A stretch of 64,000 bases of DNA. Source: Aquamicrobium sp. (lineage in GTDB: Bacteria; Pseudomonadota; Alphaproteobacteria; Rhizobiales; Rhizobiaceae). Below, piece by piece: positions 18,593 through 27,674 of this stretch. Location of the stretch: contig JAHHDT010000007.1 of the NCBI GenBank assembly GCA_019739225.1, forward strand, positions 248,001 to 312,000, in the 5' to 3' direction. The notes under the pieces are model-generated. The model was not told the DNA's origin, searched no databases, and saw only the letters and a list, made by a program, of their open reading frames with translations. Within the stretch, counting starts at the first letter, position 1. Each line of letters begins with the position of its first letter. Made by a program: the position numbers and the translations under genes.

Positions 18593-20122
18593 TCAAACGG
18601 GGGGATTGGCCTGTCCATCCGCCGCTGCGCGTTGCGAGCGTCTGTTGCTGAAGGAAAGGTAGAATGCCGCTGCGAGGACAAGGAAGGTTACGGCATAAAG
18701 GCCGACCGCTATCGGGCTGGTGATCAGGATCAAGGGGTCGCCGCCGGAGATCGAGAGCGCACGGCGCAAATTGTTCTCCATGTCCGAGCCAAGAAGCAGT
18801 CCGAGGATCACCGGGACCAGCGATATGTCGAGTTTGCGCAGGAGGAAACCGAGAACGCCGAAGGCGATCATGACCAGCACGTCAAAGCTCGAATTGCTGA
18901 TCGAATAGATACCAAGAAAGCTGACCATCACCACGAAGGGCATCAGGATCCACTGCGGGAGGCTCAGCATCCTCGTAAAGAGTCCGATCATTGGGATGTT
19001 CATGATCAGGAGCACGACGTTGGCGATGTAGAGCGAGGCGATCAGGCCCCATACCATTTCCGGTTCCCGACTGAAAAGCAGGGGCCCGGGCTGAACGTTG
19101 AGCGAGATCAGCAGCGCCAGCATCACGGCTGTGGTGCCGCTGCCGGGCACGCCGAGCGTGAGCATCGGAATGAGCGCACCGCCGGACGCGGCATTGTTGC
19201 CGGCCTCGGGCGCGACGATGCCTTTCGGATCGCCCTTGCCGAAGGTGCCGTTCTTGTTGCTGACGCGCTTTTCCACGACATAGGACATGAAGGCGCCCAG
19301 TGAGGCCCCTGCGCCCGGCAGTATGCCGCAGATAAAGCCGATCACCGACCCGCGCAGATGTGCCCAGCCGCCCACCATGACGTCGCGCAGCCTTGGGATG
19401 GCGCGGCCGAGTGGCACCATTTCGCGGTCGCCCTTGTGCATCGTTTCCAGATAGAAGAGCACCTCGCTGATCGCGAACAGACCGACGATCGCGACGATCG
19501 GATTGAATCCGTCGTAAAGATGGTAGGAACCGAAGGTGAAGCGGGCCGTTCCGGTGGCCGGGTCTAGCCCGACGGAAGCGATCATCAGTCCGATCATCGC
19601 AGCCAGCAGCGTCTTGAACGGGTTGGCGCCGGTGACGCCGCCAATGGTCGCGAAAGCCATGACATAAAGCGCGAAATAATCGGCGGGGCCGAAATAGATG
19701 GCTGCACCGGCCAGCAGCGGCGCAAAGAGTGTAAGTCCGACGGTGGCGAAAGTCGCACCGACGAAGGAAGCCAGCGCCGAGATCGCCAGTGCCTCGGCGG
19801 CCTTGCCGGCCCGCGCCATGGGATAGCCGTCGAGCGTCGTCATGATCGCCGGCTCGTCGCCTGGAATGTTGAGCATGATCGAGGAGATGCGCCCGCCATA
19901 CATGCAGCCGTAGTAGATGCACGACAGCATGATCAGCGCGGAGACCGGCTCCAGGCCCAGCGAGAAGGCAAGCGGGATCAGGATCGCAACGCCGTTGACA
20001 GGGCCGATCCCCGGCAGTGCGCCGATGATCGTGCCTACGAAGCAGCCAAAAAGCGCGAGTGCCAGGTTCGTTGGAGTCAGGGCGACGGCGAAGCCCTGTC
20101 CGAGCAGCGCGAAGGTTTCCAT
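18593..20122 (-). CDS. Tripartite tricarboxylate transporter large permease (TctA family), second system
   Basis: A 509-residue polytopic membrane protein with the two TctA signature loops, IGALPGIGPVNGVAILIP near residue 35 and GILPGAGASLGAFMSYVV near residue 265, and the TLGVPGSGTTAVMLALL segment near 325. It is clearly related to but different from the first TctA in the window. It is the last gene of the operon gntR-tctC-tctB-tctA and starts three bases after the tctB stop codon. Confidence 0.93.
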   Translation of the reverse strand: METFALLGQGFAVALTPTNLALALFGCFVGTIIGALPGIGPVNGVAILIPLAFSLGLEPVSALIMLSCIYYGCMYGGRISSIMLNIPGDEPAIMTTLDGYPMARAGKAAEALAISALASFVGATFATVGLTLFAPLLAGAAIYFGPADYFALYVMAFATIGGVTGANPFKTLLAAMIGLMIASVGLDPATGTARFTFGSYHLYDGFNPIVAIVGLFAISEVLFYLETMHKGDREMVPLGRAIPRLRDVMVGGWAHLRGSVIGFICGILPGAGASLGAFMSYVVEKRVSNKNGTFGKGDPKGIVAPEAGNNAASGGALIPMLTLGVPGSGTTAVMLALLISLNVQPGPLLFSREPEMVWGLIASLYIANVVLLIMNIPMIGLFTRMLSLPQWILMPFVVMVSFLGIYSISNSSFDVLVMIAFGVLGFLLRKLDISLVPVILGLLLGSDMENNLRRALSISGGDPLILITSPIAVGLYAVTFLVLAAAFYLSFSNRRSQRAAADGQANPPV

Positions 20123-20125
20123 GAT

Positions 20126-20557
20126 CTAACTCAAGGCTTTCGGGAGGGCACGCAACGGCAACCCGAGCAGGGTGTCGAAAGTGACGAAAAGGATGAGACT
20201 CATGACCGCTCCAGAGAGCGCCGACTTTGCCCATCCGCTGAGAAGAATTCGTCCGAGCAGCGTGACGGCGATAAACGTGGAGAGCAGGAAACCGAGCGGC
20301 TCGAGAAGCAGTGCGTAGGCGACAAGCAGCGCCACGGTCGCAATCTGACGGATGAGCGGCGCGCCCGTCACCCAAGCCGGATCGGGATCCGGCCTGAGGA
20401 TGAGGGCGAGGCTCAACAGCCCGGCCGGGATCGAAAGCATCACCGGCAGCGCGGCGGGTCCCAATGGATCCCCGAAGCTCGCCTCGTAGCTGCTTGCCGT
20501 TATGCCGAACGCGATCGAGACGATCAGCATGACGATGCCGGCGATGCGGTCACTCAT
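20126..20557 (-). CDS. Tripartite tricarboxylate transporter small permease (TctB family), second system
   Basis: A 143-residue protein with four hydrophobic helices (GIVMLIVSIAFGITA, VMLSIPAGLLSLALIL, IATVALLVAYALLLE and AVMSLILFVTFD), the TctB pattern. It overlaps the tctC stop by four bases and is separated from tctA by three bases, so translation of the three genes is coupled. It stabilises the TctA channel in the inner membrane; no independent function is known. Confidence 0.88.
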   Translation of the reverse strand: MSDRIAGIVMLIVSIAFGITASSYEASFGDPLGPAALPVMLSIPAGLLSLALILRPDPDPAWVTGAPLIRQIATVALLVAYALLLEPLGFLLSTFIAVTLLGRILLSGWAKSALSGAVMSLILFVTFDTLLGLPLRALPKALS

Positions 20558-21522
20558 TCGATGACGCCGATCTCGCGGGAGATTTCCTCCATCTGCGAGG
20601 CCTGCTCAAGCACGTAGGCTTCGAACTCCTCGCCACCGCGCCAGACGGTCACGAGACCGCTGCCTTCGGCCGCCGCCTTCCATTCGTCGGACTCGTAGAG
20701 CTCTTGCAGCGTGGCGACCCAGCGGCCGTAGTCTTGATCGGATACCTCACCGCCGGTGTAAAAGCCGCGCCAGTTGTACCCGGTGACGTCCAAGCCCTGC
20801 TCGACCGCGGTCGGCGCGTCGGGGAAGGCTGGAATGCGCTCGTCCGACAGAGCTGCAAGAATGCGGATGTCGCCGGATTCGACGAAGCCGGCAATTTCGC
20901 CGAGATCGGTGGTCACGATATCGACCTGCCCGCCAAGCATCTGCGTCACGGCCGGGCTGCCGCCATCGAACTGCACCCAGCGAATGGCCTTGTATTCCTC
21001 GCCCGACAGGCCCGCCGCATCGGCCAGCATCAGGAGGCGGATGTGATCCCAGCCACCCGCGCCGGATGACCCGGCGGCCGTCACCGATGTCGGATCTTTG
21101 GTCATGGCCGCTGTCAGGTCTTCCAGAGTCTTAAATTCCGAATCCTTGGGAACGACAATGACGCCGACATCGGTGCCCAGCATGGCGACCCATCGCATGG
21201 CATCGGTGCCGGCCGGATACTGGCCCTGGGCTATCTGGGTGATGCCGACCGTTGAGGTCGCCACCAGGAGCGAGCCATCGTCATTCCGCCTGGAAGCGAC
21301 ATTCGCCCACGCGACAGCGCCGACACCGCCTGGCATGTTGGTAACCTGGACCGGATTTTCGACGAGGTCGAGATCGTAAAGGAGCTTGCCAACGGTGCGG
21401 CATGTGAAGTCCCAGCCGCCACCAGGGTCGGCTGGCGCGATGCATTCCTCGGCCGCCGACGCCACGACGGAGAGCGAAAGCGCGAAAGCGCCTGCGCTAG
21501 CAAGTTTCATCAGTTTCTTCAT
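20554..21522 (-). CDS. Tripartite tricarboxylate transporter substrate-binding protein (TctC family), second system
   Basis: A 322-residue periplasmic binding protein with a signal peptide (residues 1-23, ending VVASA). The mature part has the loop CIAPADPGGGWDFTCRT and NMPGGVGAVAWANV, characteristic of the citrate/tricarboxylate (TctC) branch rather than the shorter Bug loop of the first system. GGGAGGAATGCCAA precedes the ATG. It is separated by 69 bp from the upstream gntR gene on the same strand. The ligand is probably a di- or tricarboxylate. Confidence 0.91.
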   Translation of the reverse strand: MKKLMKLASAGAFALSLSVVASAAEECIAPADPGGGWDFTCRTVGKLLYDLDLVENPVQVTNMPGGVGAVAWANVASRRNDDGSLLVATSTVGITQIAQGQYPAGTDAMRWVAMLGTDVGVIVVPKDSEFKTLEDLTAAMTKDPTSVTAAGSSGAGGWDHIRLLMLADAAGLSGEEYKAIRWVQFDGGSPAVTQMLGGQVDIVTTDLGEIAGFVESGDIRILAALSDERIPAFPDAPTAVEQGLDVTGYNWRGFYTGGEVSDQDYGRWVATLQELYESDEWKAAAEGSGLVTVWRGGEEFEAYVLEQASQMEEISREIGVIE

Positions 21523-21591
21523 TTGGCATTCCTCCCTGAATGAATAGTCTATTGGTTCGATCCGCCGGCATCCTCATTGCCGGTGTGGATA

Positions 21592-22392
21592 TCAACGGGG
21601 TCTCCACCCCGCACTGTCGGGGCCGCTCTGGCCTGATGGTGACTGACTTCCGCCCGGCTGGCCGGAGCTCTTCAGCACGCCGGCAAAGCCGCGCTCGCCC
21701 AGGAGGCGGCGCGCATCTTCCAATGCCTGCATGATTTGCCGGCGCACATCGCGCGCATGAGCGCGTACCGCATCAGCGGCGTCATCGGCACGGCCTTCAC
21801 GGACCAGTTCGACGATCGCGCAGTGCTCGCGATGCGCGACAGCACGCATTTCGGCTGAGCTGGCCACCAACCAACGCGCGCGCAGCGTGCGGTTGACCGC
21901 ATCCTGCACGGCATCGCGCATGAAACGGTTGCCGGAAAGCGCGGCAAGCTGCACATGCACGTCCAGCCCGACCTTGAACCATGCCTCGGGCGTGAAGTCG
22001 GTCAAACCGCGATCGATCGTCACGCGGATCGCATCGATCGCTTCGGGGGTGGCGCGCGCGCAGGCGAGGCGAATGGCGGCGTCCTCGACGAATTCGCGAT
22101 ATTCGAAGATTTCTTCCAGTTGTTTCAGGTCGAAAGGGGCGACGATGTAGCTGCGCTCGCCTTTGAGCACGAAACCTTCCCGGATCAGCTCTGTCAGGGC
22201 CTGGCGGATTACCGTGCGCGACACTCCGTGGCGGGCTTCCAGGAAGCGTTCGGTGATGGGCTCGCCGGGCGCGAGCGTCAGCGTCAGGATATCGGATCGG
22301 ATATCCGCCATGGCCTTGCGCCCAAGCGACGGCTCCGCATCCTCGCTTACACCGCTTGTCCGTTGGCTGACTTGTCCGGTCACGTACGCCAT
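21592..22392 (-). CDS. GntR family regulator, FadR/FCD subfamily
   Basis: A 266-residue regulator. The winged helix lies at about 30-95 (LAPGEPITERFLEARHG, VSRTVIRQALTELIREGF) and the FCD effector domain at about 105-235 (YREFVEDAAIRLA, LDVHVQLAALSGN, HREHCAIVELV). A 30-residue Ser/Gly/Pro-rich tail (GQPGGSQSPSGQSG) is unusual. The ATG at 22392 is preceded by GTGGAGGGTCA; the frame stays open beyond it into the operator region. It is cotranscribed with tctCBA and divergent from the lyase operon; the 64-bp gap between them carries two palindromes, its presumed binding site. Confidence 0.88.
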   Translation of the reverse strand: MAYVTGQVSQRTSGVSEDAEPSLGRKAMADIRSDILTLTLAPGEPITERFLEARHGVSRTVIRQALTELIREGFVLKGERSYIVAPFDLKQLEEIFEYREFVEDAAIRLACARATPEAIDAIRVTIDRGLTDFTPEAWFKVGLDVHVQLAALSGNRFMRDAVQDAVNRTLRARWLVASSAEMRAVAHREHCAIVELVREGRADDAADAVRAHARDVRRQIMQALEDARRLLGERGFAGVLKSSGQPGGSQSPSGQSGPDSAGWRPR

Positions 22393-22411
22393 TGACCCTC
22401 CACTGTCAGAC

Positions 22412-22432
22412 GGTATACCAAATTGGTCGACC
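22412..22432. promoter_or_regulatory. Twin palindromes in the divergent gntR-lyase control region, candidate GntR operator
   Basis: Two perfect 8-bp palindromes, GGTATACC at 22412-22419 and GGTCGACC at 22425-22432, are separated by AAATT; the junction CCAAATTGG is itself palindromic around the central A. Centres are 13 bp apart. They lie between the divergent starts at 22392 and 22457. FCD-type GntR proteins commonly bind a short dyad containing GTATAC or GTNNAC, so this is the most likely operator for the adjacent regulator. Confidence 0.6.
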
Positions 22433-22456
22433 GACGCAATCAGGTTGGAGGACGCT

Positions 22457-23422
22457 GTGTACGAAACCGGTTCCAGAATACTTTCCGGCTTTCCCAAGAA
22501 GGTCAGCGTGATCGATGTCGGCCCGCGCGACGGGCTGCAATCGGAGCCCGGTTATGTGTCGATCAGCGACAAGGTCGCCCTGGTCAACGGACTGATCGAC
22601 GCCGGTGTCAGGCATCTCGAGGTGACATCCTTCGTGTCGCCGCGCGCGGTGCCGCAAATGCAAGATGCAGCCGAAGTCCTGGACGGCATCGATCGTAGCA
22701 AAGGCGCGGTTCTGACGGCTCTCGTTCCCAATGAGAAAGGGGCGGAGCGAGCGGTAGAGGCCGGAGTCGACGCCATGGTCGTCTTCATGTCGGCGTCTGA
22801 GAGCCACAACCTCAAGAACGTGAACCGCACGCGAGACCAGTCTTTGGCGGGGTTCGAGGCTATCTGCCGGATCGCGGAGGCTGCGAAGATCGACGTGTAT
22901 GGCGCAATCGCCACCTCCTTCGGCTGCCCGTTCGAAGGTGACGTTCCCGTCGCCGACGTTGTCGAGATCGCGCGCGCCTACCGTGACATGGGAATCACGA
23001 TGCTTTCGCTTGGCGACACCACAGGCATGGCAACACCGCCGCTCGTTGCCGAGCGGGTCCGGGCGCTGGGCGAGGCCGTGCCGGAGGCGGACATCGCTCT
23101 CCATTTCCACAATACGCGCGGCGTTGGTCTCGTCTGCGTCTATGCCGGTCTGATGGAAGGCGTCACCCGCTTCGAGGCCAGTGTCGGCGGGCTGGGTGGT
23201 TGTCCGTTCGTGCCACGCGCGACCGGCAACATCTGCACCGAGGATCTCGTCTACATGCTGGATGAATGCGGCGTCGAAACAGGTATCGACCTGAAGAAGC
23301 TCATAGCCGTTTCGCAGCGCGCCGAGGGGGTGATCGGCCGTTCGCTGCCGGGGCAAGTGATGAAGGCCGGCCACCGCCTCGATCTTCATCCGATGGATGC
23401 CGTCAGGACGGCGAATGGTTGA
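22457..23422 (+). CDS. Hydroxymethylglutaryl-CoA lyase-like protein (HMGL family)
   Basis: A 321-residue TIM-barrel enzyme. The catalytic pair Arg24-Asp25 in GPRDGLQ, the metal-binding His residues in LHFHNT and the flexible-loop cysteine in GGLGGCPF are present. In canonical HMG-CoA lyase the His motif is HCHDT; here Asn replaces Asp, which occurs in lyase relatives acting on other 3-hydroxyacyl-CoAs. The reaction is retro-aldol cleavage of a CoA ester to acetyl-CoA (or another acyl-CoA) and a keto acid. A GTG start is chosen for the GGAGGACGCT in front of it. It overlaps a class III CoA transferase gene. Confidence 0.88.
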   Translation: MYETGSRILSGFPKKVSVIDVGPRDGLQSEPGYVSISDKVALVNGLIDAGVRHLEVTSFVSPRAVPQMQDAAEVLDGIDRSKGAVLTALVPNEKGAERAVEAGVDAMVVFMSASESHNLKNVNRTRDQSLAGFEAICRIAEAAKIDVYGAIATSFGCPFEGDVPVADVVEIARAYRDMGITMLSLGDTTGMATPPLVAERVRALGEAVPEADIALHFHNTRGVGLVCVYAGLMEGVTRFEASVGGLGGCPFVPRATGNICTEDLVYMLDECGVETGIDLKKLIAVSQRAEGVIGRSLPGQVMKAGHRLDLHPMDAVRTANG

Positions 23423-24695
23423 GGACGCCGATCCAGCCATTTCGCCGGATGCCGAGGGCTTGAAAGCGCCGCTGTCCGGCATTCGGGTCATCGACCTGAC
23501 GAGGGTGCTTTCCGGACCTTTCTGCTCCATGCTGCTTGGCGACATGGGGGCCGACGTCGTAAAGGTGGAGGCGGACGCGGGCGACCCGATCCGCGAGCAG
23601 GGTGCCGGCCGCGATGGACTTTCCTGGTACTATGCCTCGTTCAACCGCAACAAGCGGTCCGTGGTTATCGATCTCTACAATGCCGAGGGTCGTGAGGTTC
23701 TTTCTCGACTGATCGAGACGGCCGACGTGCTCATTGATAATTTCCGCCCCGGCGTCCTGGCGCGGATGGGATTCGACAAGGCACGGCTTGCGGCGCTGAA
23801 CCCACGGCTCGTCACGGCCAATATCAACGGCTTCGGGAGCACCGGGCCATATGTCGACCGCCCGGCCTTCGATTTCATCGCCCAGGCGATGAGCGGGCTG
23901 ATGAGCGTCAATGGCCGCGAAGGGGAAGAACCCATGCGCGTTGCTCAGCCGATAACCGACCTTCTGGCAGGGCTCTATTGTGCGTTCGGCATCGTCAGCG
24001 CATTGCGGGCGCGCGACCTCAACGGTCGGGGTCAGCATGTGGAAACCGCGATGATGATGAGCGCGATGTCGATGATGGCCTATCTCGCGTCGGAATATCT
24101 TGCGACGGGAAAGACTCCGGTTCGCACCGGCAACGACCACCCGCTCGTCGCACCCTATGGTCTCTTCCAGACGACGGACGGCGAAATTGCAGTGGCGCCC
24201 TCGAACGACGTCATCCTCAAGCGCTTTCTCGACGTCCTCGGCCTCGGGGCGTTGTTGGAAGATGCGCGCTTCGACACGAACGCCAAGCGCTTTGCCCGCC
24301 GGGACGAAATCAATGCTCTGTTGAACGCCAGGACCCGGACGAGGGCGCAAGGGGACTGGATAGAAAGGCTGAACGCGGCCGGCGTTCCGTGCGGGCGGGT
24401 TCAGGACTTGGCGGAAGCGCTGAACGATCCGCAGGTCGAGGCGCAGGACATGGTCATCGACGTGGCGCATCCCGGTCATGGCACCGTTCGCATGCTCGGT
24501 TTTCCGGTGAAGCTCGACGAAACGCCATGCCGGATCACGCGGCCGGCTCCCCGGCTAGGCGCGCATACGGTCGAAATCTTGAAGGAGGCCGGATATGGCG
24601 GCGAAGCAATCGCAGGCATGATGGAGGCCGGCGTCGTACGCGACGAGCGGAAGCAGCCGCGAGACGGCGGGGACGCAAAACGGGTGAAGCCATGA
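23415..24695 (+). CDS. Class III CoA transferase (CaiB/BaiF family)
   Basis: A 426-residue CoA transferase. The N-terminal [20 protein letters not shown] and [11 protein letters not shown] segments and the catalytic Asp182 in QPITDLLAG match formyl-CoA/succinyl-CoA:dicarboxylate transferases of the family, in which the Asp carries the acyl anhydride and glutamyl-CoA-type intermediates. It would activate the imported acid at the expense of a donor CoA ester such as succinyl-CoA. The ATG at 23415 overlaps the end of the lyase gene by eight bases and has AGGACGG in front; an in-frame ATG at 23397 would lie deeper inside the lyase gene. Confidence 0.9.
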   Translation: MVEDADPAISPDAEGLKAPLSGIRVIDLTRVLSGPFCSMLLGDMGADVVKVEADAGDPIREQGAGRDGLSWYYASFNRNKRSVVIDLYNAEGREVLSRLIETADVLIDNFRPGVLARMGFDKARLAALNPRLVTANINGFGSTGPYVDRPAFDFIAQAMSGLMSVNGREGEEPMRVAQPITDLLAGLYCAFGIVSALRARDLNGRGQHVETAMMMSAMSMMAYLASEYLATGKTPVRTGNDHPLVAPYGLFQTTDGEIAVAPSNDVILKRFLDVLGLGALLEDARFDTNAKRFARRDEINALLNARTRTRAQGDWIERLNAAGVPCGRVQDLAEALNDPQVEAQDMVIDVAHPGHGTVRMLGFPVKLDETPCRITRPAPRLGAHTVEILKEAGYGGEAIAGMMEAGVVRDERKQPRDGGDAKRVKP

Positions 24696-25717
24696 CGACA
24701 TTGACCGCGAGGCGTCCCCTTTTTCCCGGCGGCCCCGACGTGTCGCCACTTTGCCTCGGGACGATGATGTTCGCCGACCAGACCAACCGGGACGAGGCGG
24801 AGAACATTGTTGAGGCCTTCTTTGCCTCCGGCGGCAATTTCATCGATACGGCGGATTCGTATTCAAGCGGCAGATCCGAGGAGATGCTGGGCGGTCTTCT
24901 CGGCCGGTACCGCGATGCCTGCGTGCTCGCGACCAAAGTCGGCAATCCGCTGACGACTGTGTCGGGGTCGGGCGGCCTGTCTGCCGAGTGGATAAGGCGG
25001 GGGGCGGCCATGTCGCTCGAACGCCTCAGGACCGACCGCATCGACCTCTACTATCTCCATCTCGATGACGACCTGACGCCGCTCGACGAGACGATCACAG
25101 CGCTGGGACGGCTCCTCGATGAGGGCGCGATCCGGTATTGGGGGGTGTCGAATTTCCGACCGTGGAAGATCGCGGAAATGATCCGTGTCGCCGATATTCT
25201 CGGAGTCGCGCGGCCGGTCGTTCTCCAGCCTTATTATCATATGCTGAACCGCACTGCCGAGAGCGATGCTCTGCCCGCCTGCGCGCACTTTTCGATCGGC
25301 GTCGTGCCGTATTCGCCGCTCGGCCGAGGAATCCTGACCGGCAAGTATCGCGGGGGCACGCCGCCCGGATCACGCGGGGCTCGTGGCGACAAACGCTTGT
25401 TCGAGACGGAGTTCAGGCCGGAGACGCTGGCTCGCGCGGCTGAAGCCGCAGCGTACGCGGAGGCAAAAAACCTTGATCCCGTGGCGGTCGCGATAAATTG
25501 GGTTCTGGCACATGCCACCGTGTCCTCGGTTCTGGTCGGTCCAAAGACGCGCGCTCAGTTAGATGCCTATCTCGACGCGCTGTCGCAACCATACAGCGCC
25601 GACGACGAGGCGTTTCTGAGCGGCCTATGTCCGCCAGGGCATACGCCGGCGCCCGGCCATACCGACCCTCGCTACGCCCTGCGCGGCCGCTTGCTGCGAG
25701 AGGGCTTGGCCACCTGA
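24692..25717 (+). CDS. Aldo/keto reductase
   Basis: A 341-residue NAD(P)H-dependent (beta/alpha)8-barrel oxidoreductase. The catalytic tetrad can be assigned to Asp52 and Tyr57 in [11 protein letters not shown], Lys82 in VLATKVG and His123 in [15 protein letters not shown] and the C-terminal NADP-phosphate region ([14 protein letters not shown]) are typical. It reduces an aldehyde or ketone, in line with a product of the lyase, or oxidises an alcohol to the acid used by the transferase. The ATG overlaps the transferase stop as ATGA, so it is the third gene of the lyase operon. Confidence 0.92.
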   Translation: MTTLTARRPLFPGGPDVSPLCLGTMMFADQTNRDEAENIVEAFFASGGNFIDTADSYSSGRSEEMLGGLLGRYRDACVLATKVGNPLTTVSGSGGLSAEWIRRGAAMSLERLRTDRIDLYYLHLDDDLTPLDETITALGRLLDEGAIRYWGVSNFRPWKIAEMIRVADILGVARPVVLQPYYHMLNRTAESDALPACAHFSIGVVPYSPLGRGILTGKYRGGTPPGSRGARGDKRLFETEFRPETLARAAEAAAYAEAKNLDPVAVAINWVLAHATVSSVLVGPKTRAQLDAYLDALSQPYSADDEAFLSGLCPPGHTPAPGHTDPRYALRGRLLREGLAT

Positions 25718-25972
25718 AGTGCCGGCGTCTCCGTCATATGATGCGTGGAACCCACGAGCGCGGCCAGGCTGGGCGGCGTGACGCTGACCGGCCATCTCGT
25801 TGCGACAGCGGGCGAGGATTTCCGAAATACGGTCGAAAACGCCGATGTGCTGATGCCTCCTGCCAAGGATCAACTGCGTTTTGCCAAGGTACTGATCTAT
25901 CCGCCAGCGCCCGACGCTGGTTTCGCCCGCGCGCGAAGCGTCGTGCTGAGCTGATCCCGGTGAGGTTCATCG

Positions 25973-26296
25973 TCATCGATCGGCTCGTCGCTCATCGGCA
26001 ATAGCCTGAAGCGCCGAAAGGCCCCCATCGGCTGCCAATATGTCCATGCCGCGCGCCGCAATCCTGATATTGCGCGCGAGGTGTCGCGGCTCACTGCGCC
26101 CCCTCGACGGGTCCGGTATCGGTAAATTCTGGTCTCGCTGGAATGTAGCTTCAACCAGCCCGTGCTCCATCAGGTAGTGAAGATTGGCGATAAAGGATTC
26201 GGTCTGAAGGTCGGGTGCGACAAAGGCAGCGTGGGGGTAAGCGGCGGCAAGGTCCTGCAGGATTTCGAATTGCTGCTCCCGATTTAATATTGCCAT
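25973..26296 (-). CDS. Hypothetical small winged-helix-like protein
   Basis: A 107-residue protein without a function I can name. GGAGGCACGGATT precedes the ATG, which argues for a real gene. The N-terminal NREQQFEILQDLAAAYP helix, the middle HYLMEHGLVEA and the C-terminal RIAARGMDILAADGGLSAL resemble small winged-helix-like proteins with an ARGxxFLxxDGGL ending, found scattered in proteobacterial genomes and prophages. No membrane segment or signal. It is isolated between the aldo/keto reductase gene (convergent, 255 bp) and the divergent ABC operon. The preceding 255 bp have no supportable gene. Confidence 0.6.
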   Translation of the reverse strand: MAILNREQQFEILQDLAAAYPHAAFVAPDLQTESFIANLHYLMEHGLVEATFQRDQNLPIPDPSRGRSEPRHLARNIRIAARGMDILAADGGLSALQAIADERRADR

Positions 26297-26660
26297 AATC
26301 CGTGCCTCCGCGCGTTCTACGCCTGCCTTAGTTTCCGAAACTCTACTGTGACTACAACGGTCGTAAATCTAATTCATTGGCAGCCCCATGCAACGGAGCC
26401 GGTTTTCGACGTTGCATTCCTGCAATCCAGCAACTGCCAGATAACTCGGGTCAACCACCGCGCGGAAAGCGCGCTGCTCCCGGGCTCAACAGGGTTCGAC
26501 GTTAATTGAAGTATCAGATTGCATCGGTGATACATCAGTTGTAGGTTTGCTTCCGCTCAGGCAACCGGCTCACCAGCAGGCGCTGCGTTCGCTCAAGGGC
26601 AGTGACTGAAACGTCCGATGTCGGCCACTGAAGGACGCACGGACAGGAGGAGTGTCGTGG
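26297..26660. promoter_or_regulatory. Intergenic region upstream of the ABC importer operon with an inverted repeat
   Basis: About 364 bases without a gene between divergent units. The notable element is GTATCA at 26511-26516 and TGATAC at 26528-26533, a perfect 6-bp inverted repeat with 11 bases between the arms, about 130 bp before the start of the binding-protein gene. Half-sites resembling GTATNA suit a GntR-type protein such as the one encoded at 29315. No promoter hexamers could be assigned with confidence. Confidence 0.45.
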
Positions 26661-27674
26661 ATGTTTTCAATCAGCCGTCGTAATCTCATGGCAGCCACGG
26701 CCGCCGCCGCGCTAGGGCTCTCGTTTGCCGTGCCGGCCTGGACGCAGGAAAAACCGGAGATCGAGTTCCTCTATTCGCCTTTCGCGGACTACGCGCCATT
26801 CTTCGTAGCGAAGGAACTGGGTTACTTCGATGAATTCGGCCTGGACGTGACGCTTTCGCCGAAGAGCGGCACTGCGGAAACGATCCAGATGCTGGCCTCG
26901 GGCAATGTGGTGTCGGGCGCAGCCACCTGGGGCGCGGGGTTGTTCAACTCCATCAACAGCGGAGCGACCGTGACCATCGTTGCCACGCTGGCCAAGATGC
27001 CCGACGCCGTGCCGTCGCCGTCGCCTTTCATGGTGTCGGAACAGGCCTGGCAGGATGGCATCCGCGACGTCAAGGACCTGAAGGGCAAGCGCGTCGGCAT
27101 TCCGGGACCCGGCGGATTCGGCCTTTACTCGGTCGCCAAGGCTCTGGAGAAGGGCGGCCTCACCGTTGATGATGTCGAGGCGATCTACCTGCCGCCGCCT
27201 GCAACGGCTGCCGCCTTCGCCAATGGCGGGCTGGAGGCCGGGTGGAGCATCGAACCCTTCGCCTTGCAGCTCGAGAAAGAAGGTCTCGGACGCCGTCTCG
27301 TGGAAGATCACACGTTCGGCACTGAGCTGGGCTTCATCGCCTTCAACAACGAGTTTGCGGTGGAGAACGAGGACGCTGTCGTCAACTTCCTGGCAGCTTT
27401 TCTGAAGGCTGCTCGCCAGCTCGACAATGGTGGCTGGCAGGACGAAAAGATTCTCGACATCGTTTCCGAGTACACGGGCACGGAAAAGGAGACGCTTAAA
27501 GGCATCGCCTATACTATCCGGTCGGAAGACGGCTCCATCGACCTTGCCTCGGTTCGAGAGCAGGAAGAGTTCTTCCGCGCGCGCGGCGCGCTCGAATATG
27601 AGGGGCCGATCGACATCGAGTCCGTCTATCGAACCGATCTTCTGGAAAAGGCAAACGCTCTGCTTGCTCAGTAA
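26661..27674 (+). CDS. ABC transporter substrate-binding protein, NMT1/SsuA-like
   Basis: A 337-residue periplasmic binding protein of the NMT1/THI5 (SsuA, TauA, ThiY) fold. The export signal has a twin-arginine-like SRRNLMAA followed by a hydrophobic stretch and cleavage near PAWTQ. The mature N-terminus EFLYSPFADYAPFFVAKELG and GTAETIQMLASGNV are typical ligand-pocket regions. Ligands of this family are sulfonates, pyrimidine precursors, nitriles or aromatic acids; this one cannot be assigned. The ATG at 26661 is chosen since AGGAGGAG lies eight bases upstream; an upstream GTG at 26652 would abut it. First gene of a seven-gene operon. Confidence 0.9.
   Translation: MFSISRRNLMAATAAAALGLSFAVPAWTQEKPEIEFLYSPFADYAPFFVAKELGYFDEFGLDVTLSPKSGTAETIQMLASGNVVSGAATWGAGLFNSINSGATVTIVATLAKMPDAVPSPSPFMVSEQAWQDGIRDVKDLKGKRVGIPGPGGFGLYSVAKALEKGGLTVDDVEAIYLPPPATAAAFANGGLEAGWSIEPFALQLEKEGLGRRLVEDHTFGTELGFIAFNNEFAVENEDAVVNFLAAFLKAARQLDNGGWQDEKILDIVSEYTGTEKETLKGIAYTIRSEDGSIDLASVREQEEFFRARGALEYEGPIDIESVYRTDLLEKANALLAQ

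Noticed and set aside
18882-20375. A 497-codon minus-strand frame overlapping tctA and tctB of the second system
   Set aside because: It is out of frame with two well-recognised genes on the same strand and its translation is Arg/His-rich without hydrophobic helices.
22406-23545. A 379-codon minus-strand frame opposite the lyase gene
   Set aside because: Antisense to a gene with intact catalytic motifs; no ribosome-binding site or family resemblance.
23403-24479. A 358-codon minus-strand frame opposite the CoA transferase gene
   Set aside because: Antisense shadow; the plus-strand product has the full CaiB/BaiF pattern.
25745-25954. A 69-codon plus-strand frame after the aldo/keto reductase gene
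   Set aside because: No ribosome-binding site and no recognisable motif; could be a gene remnant, but nothing supports it.
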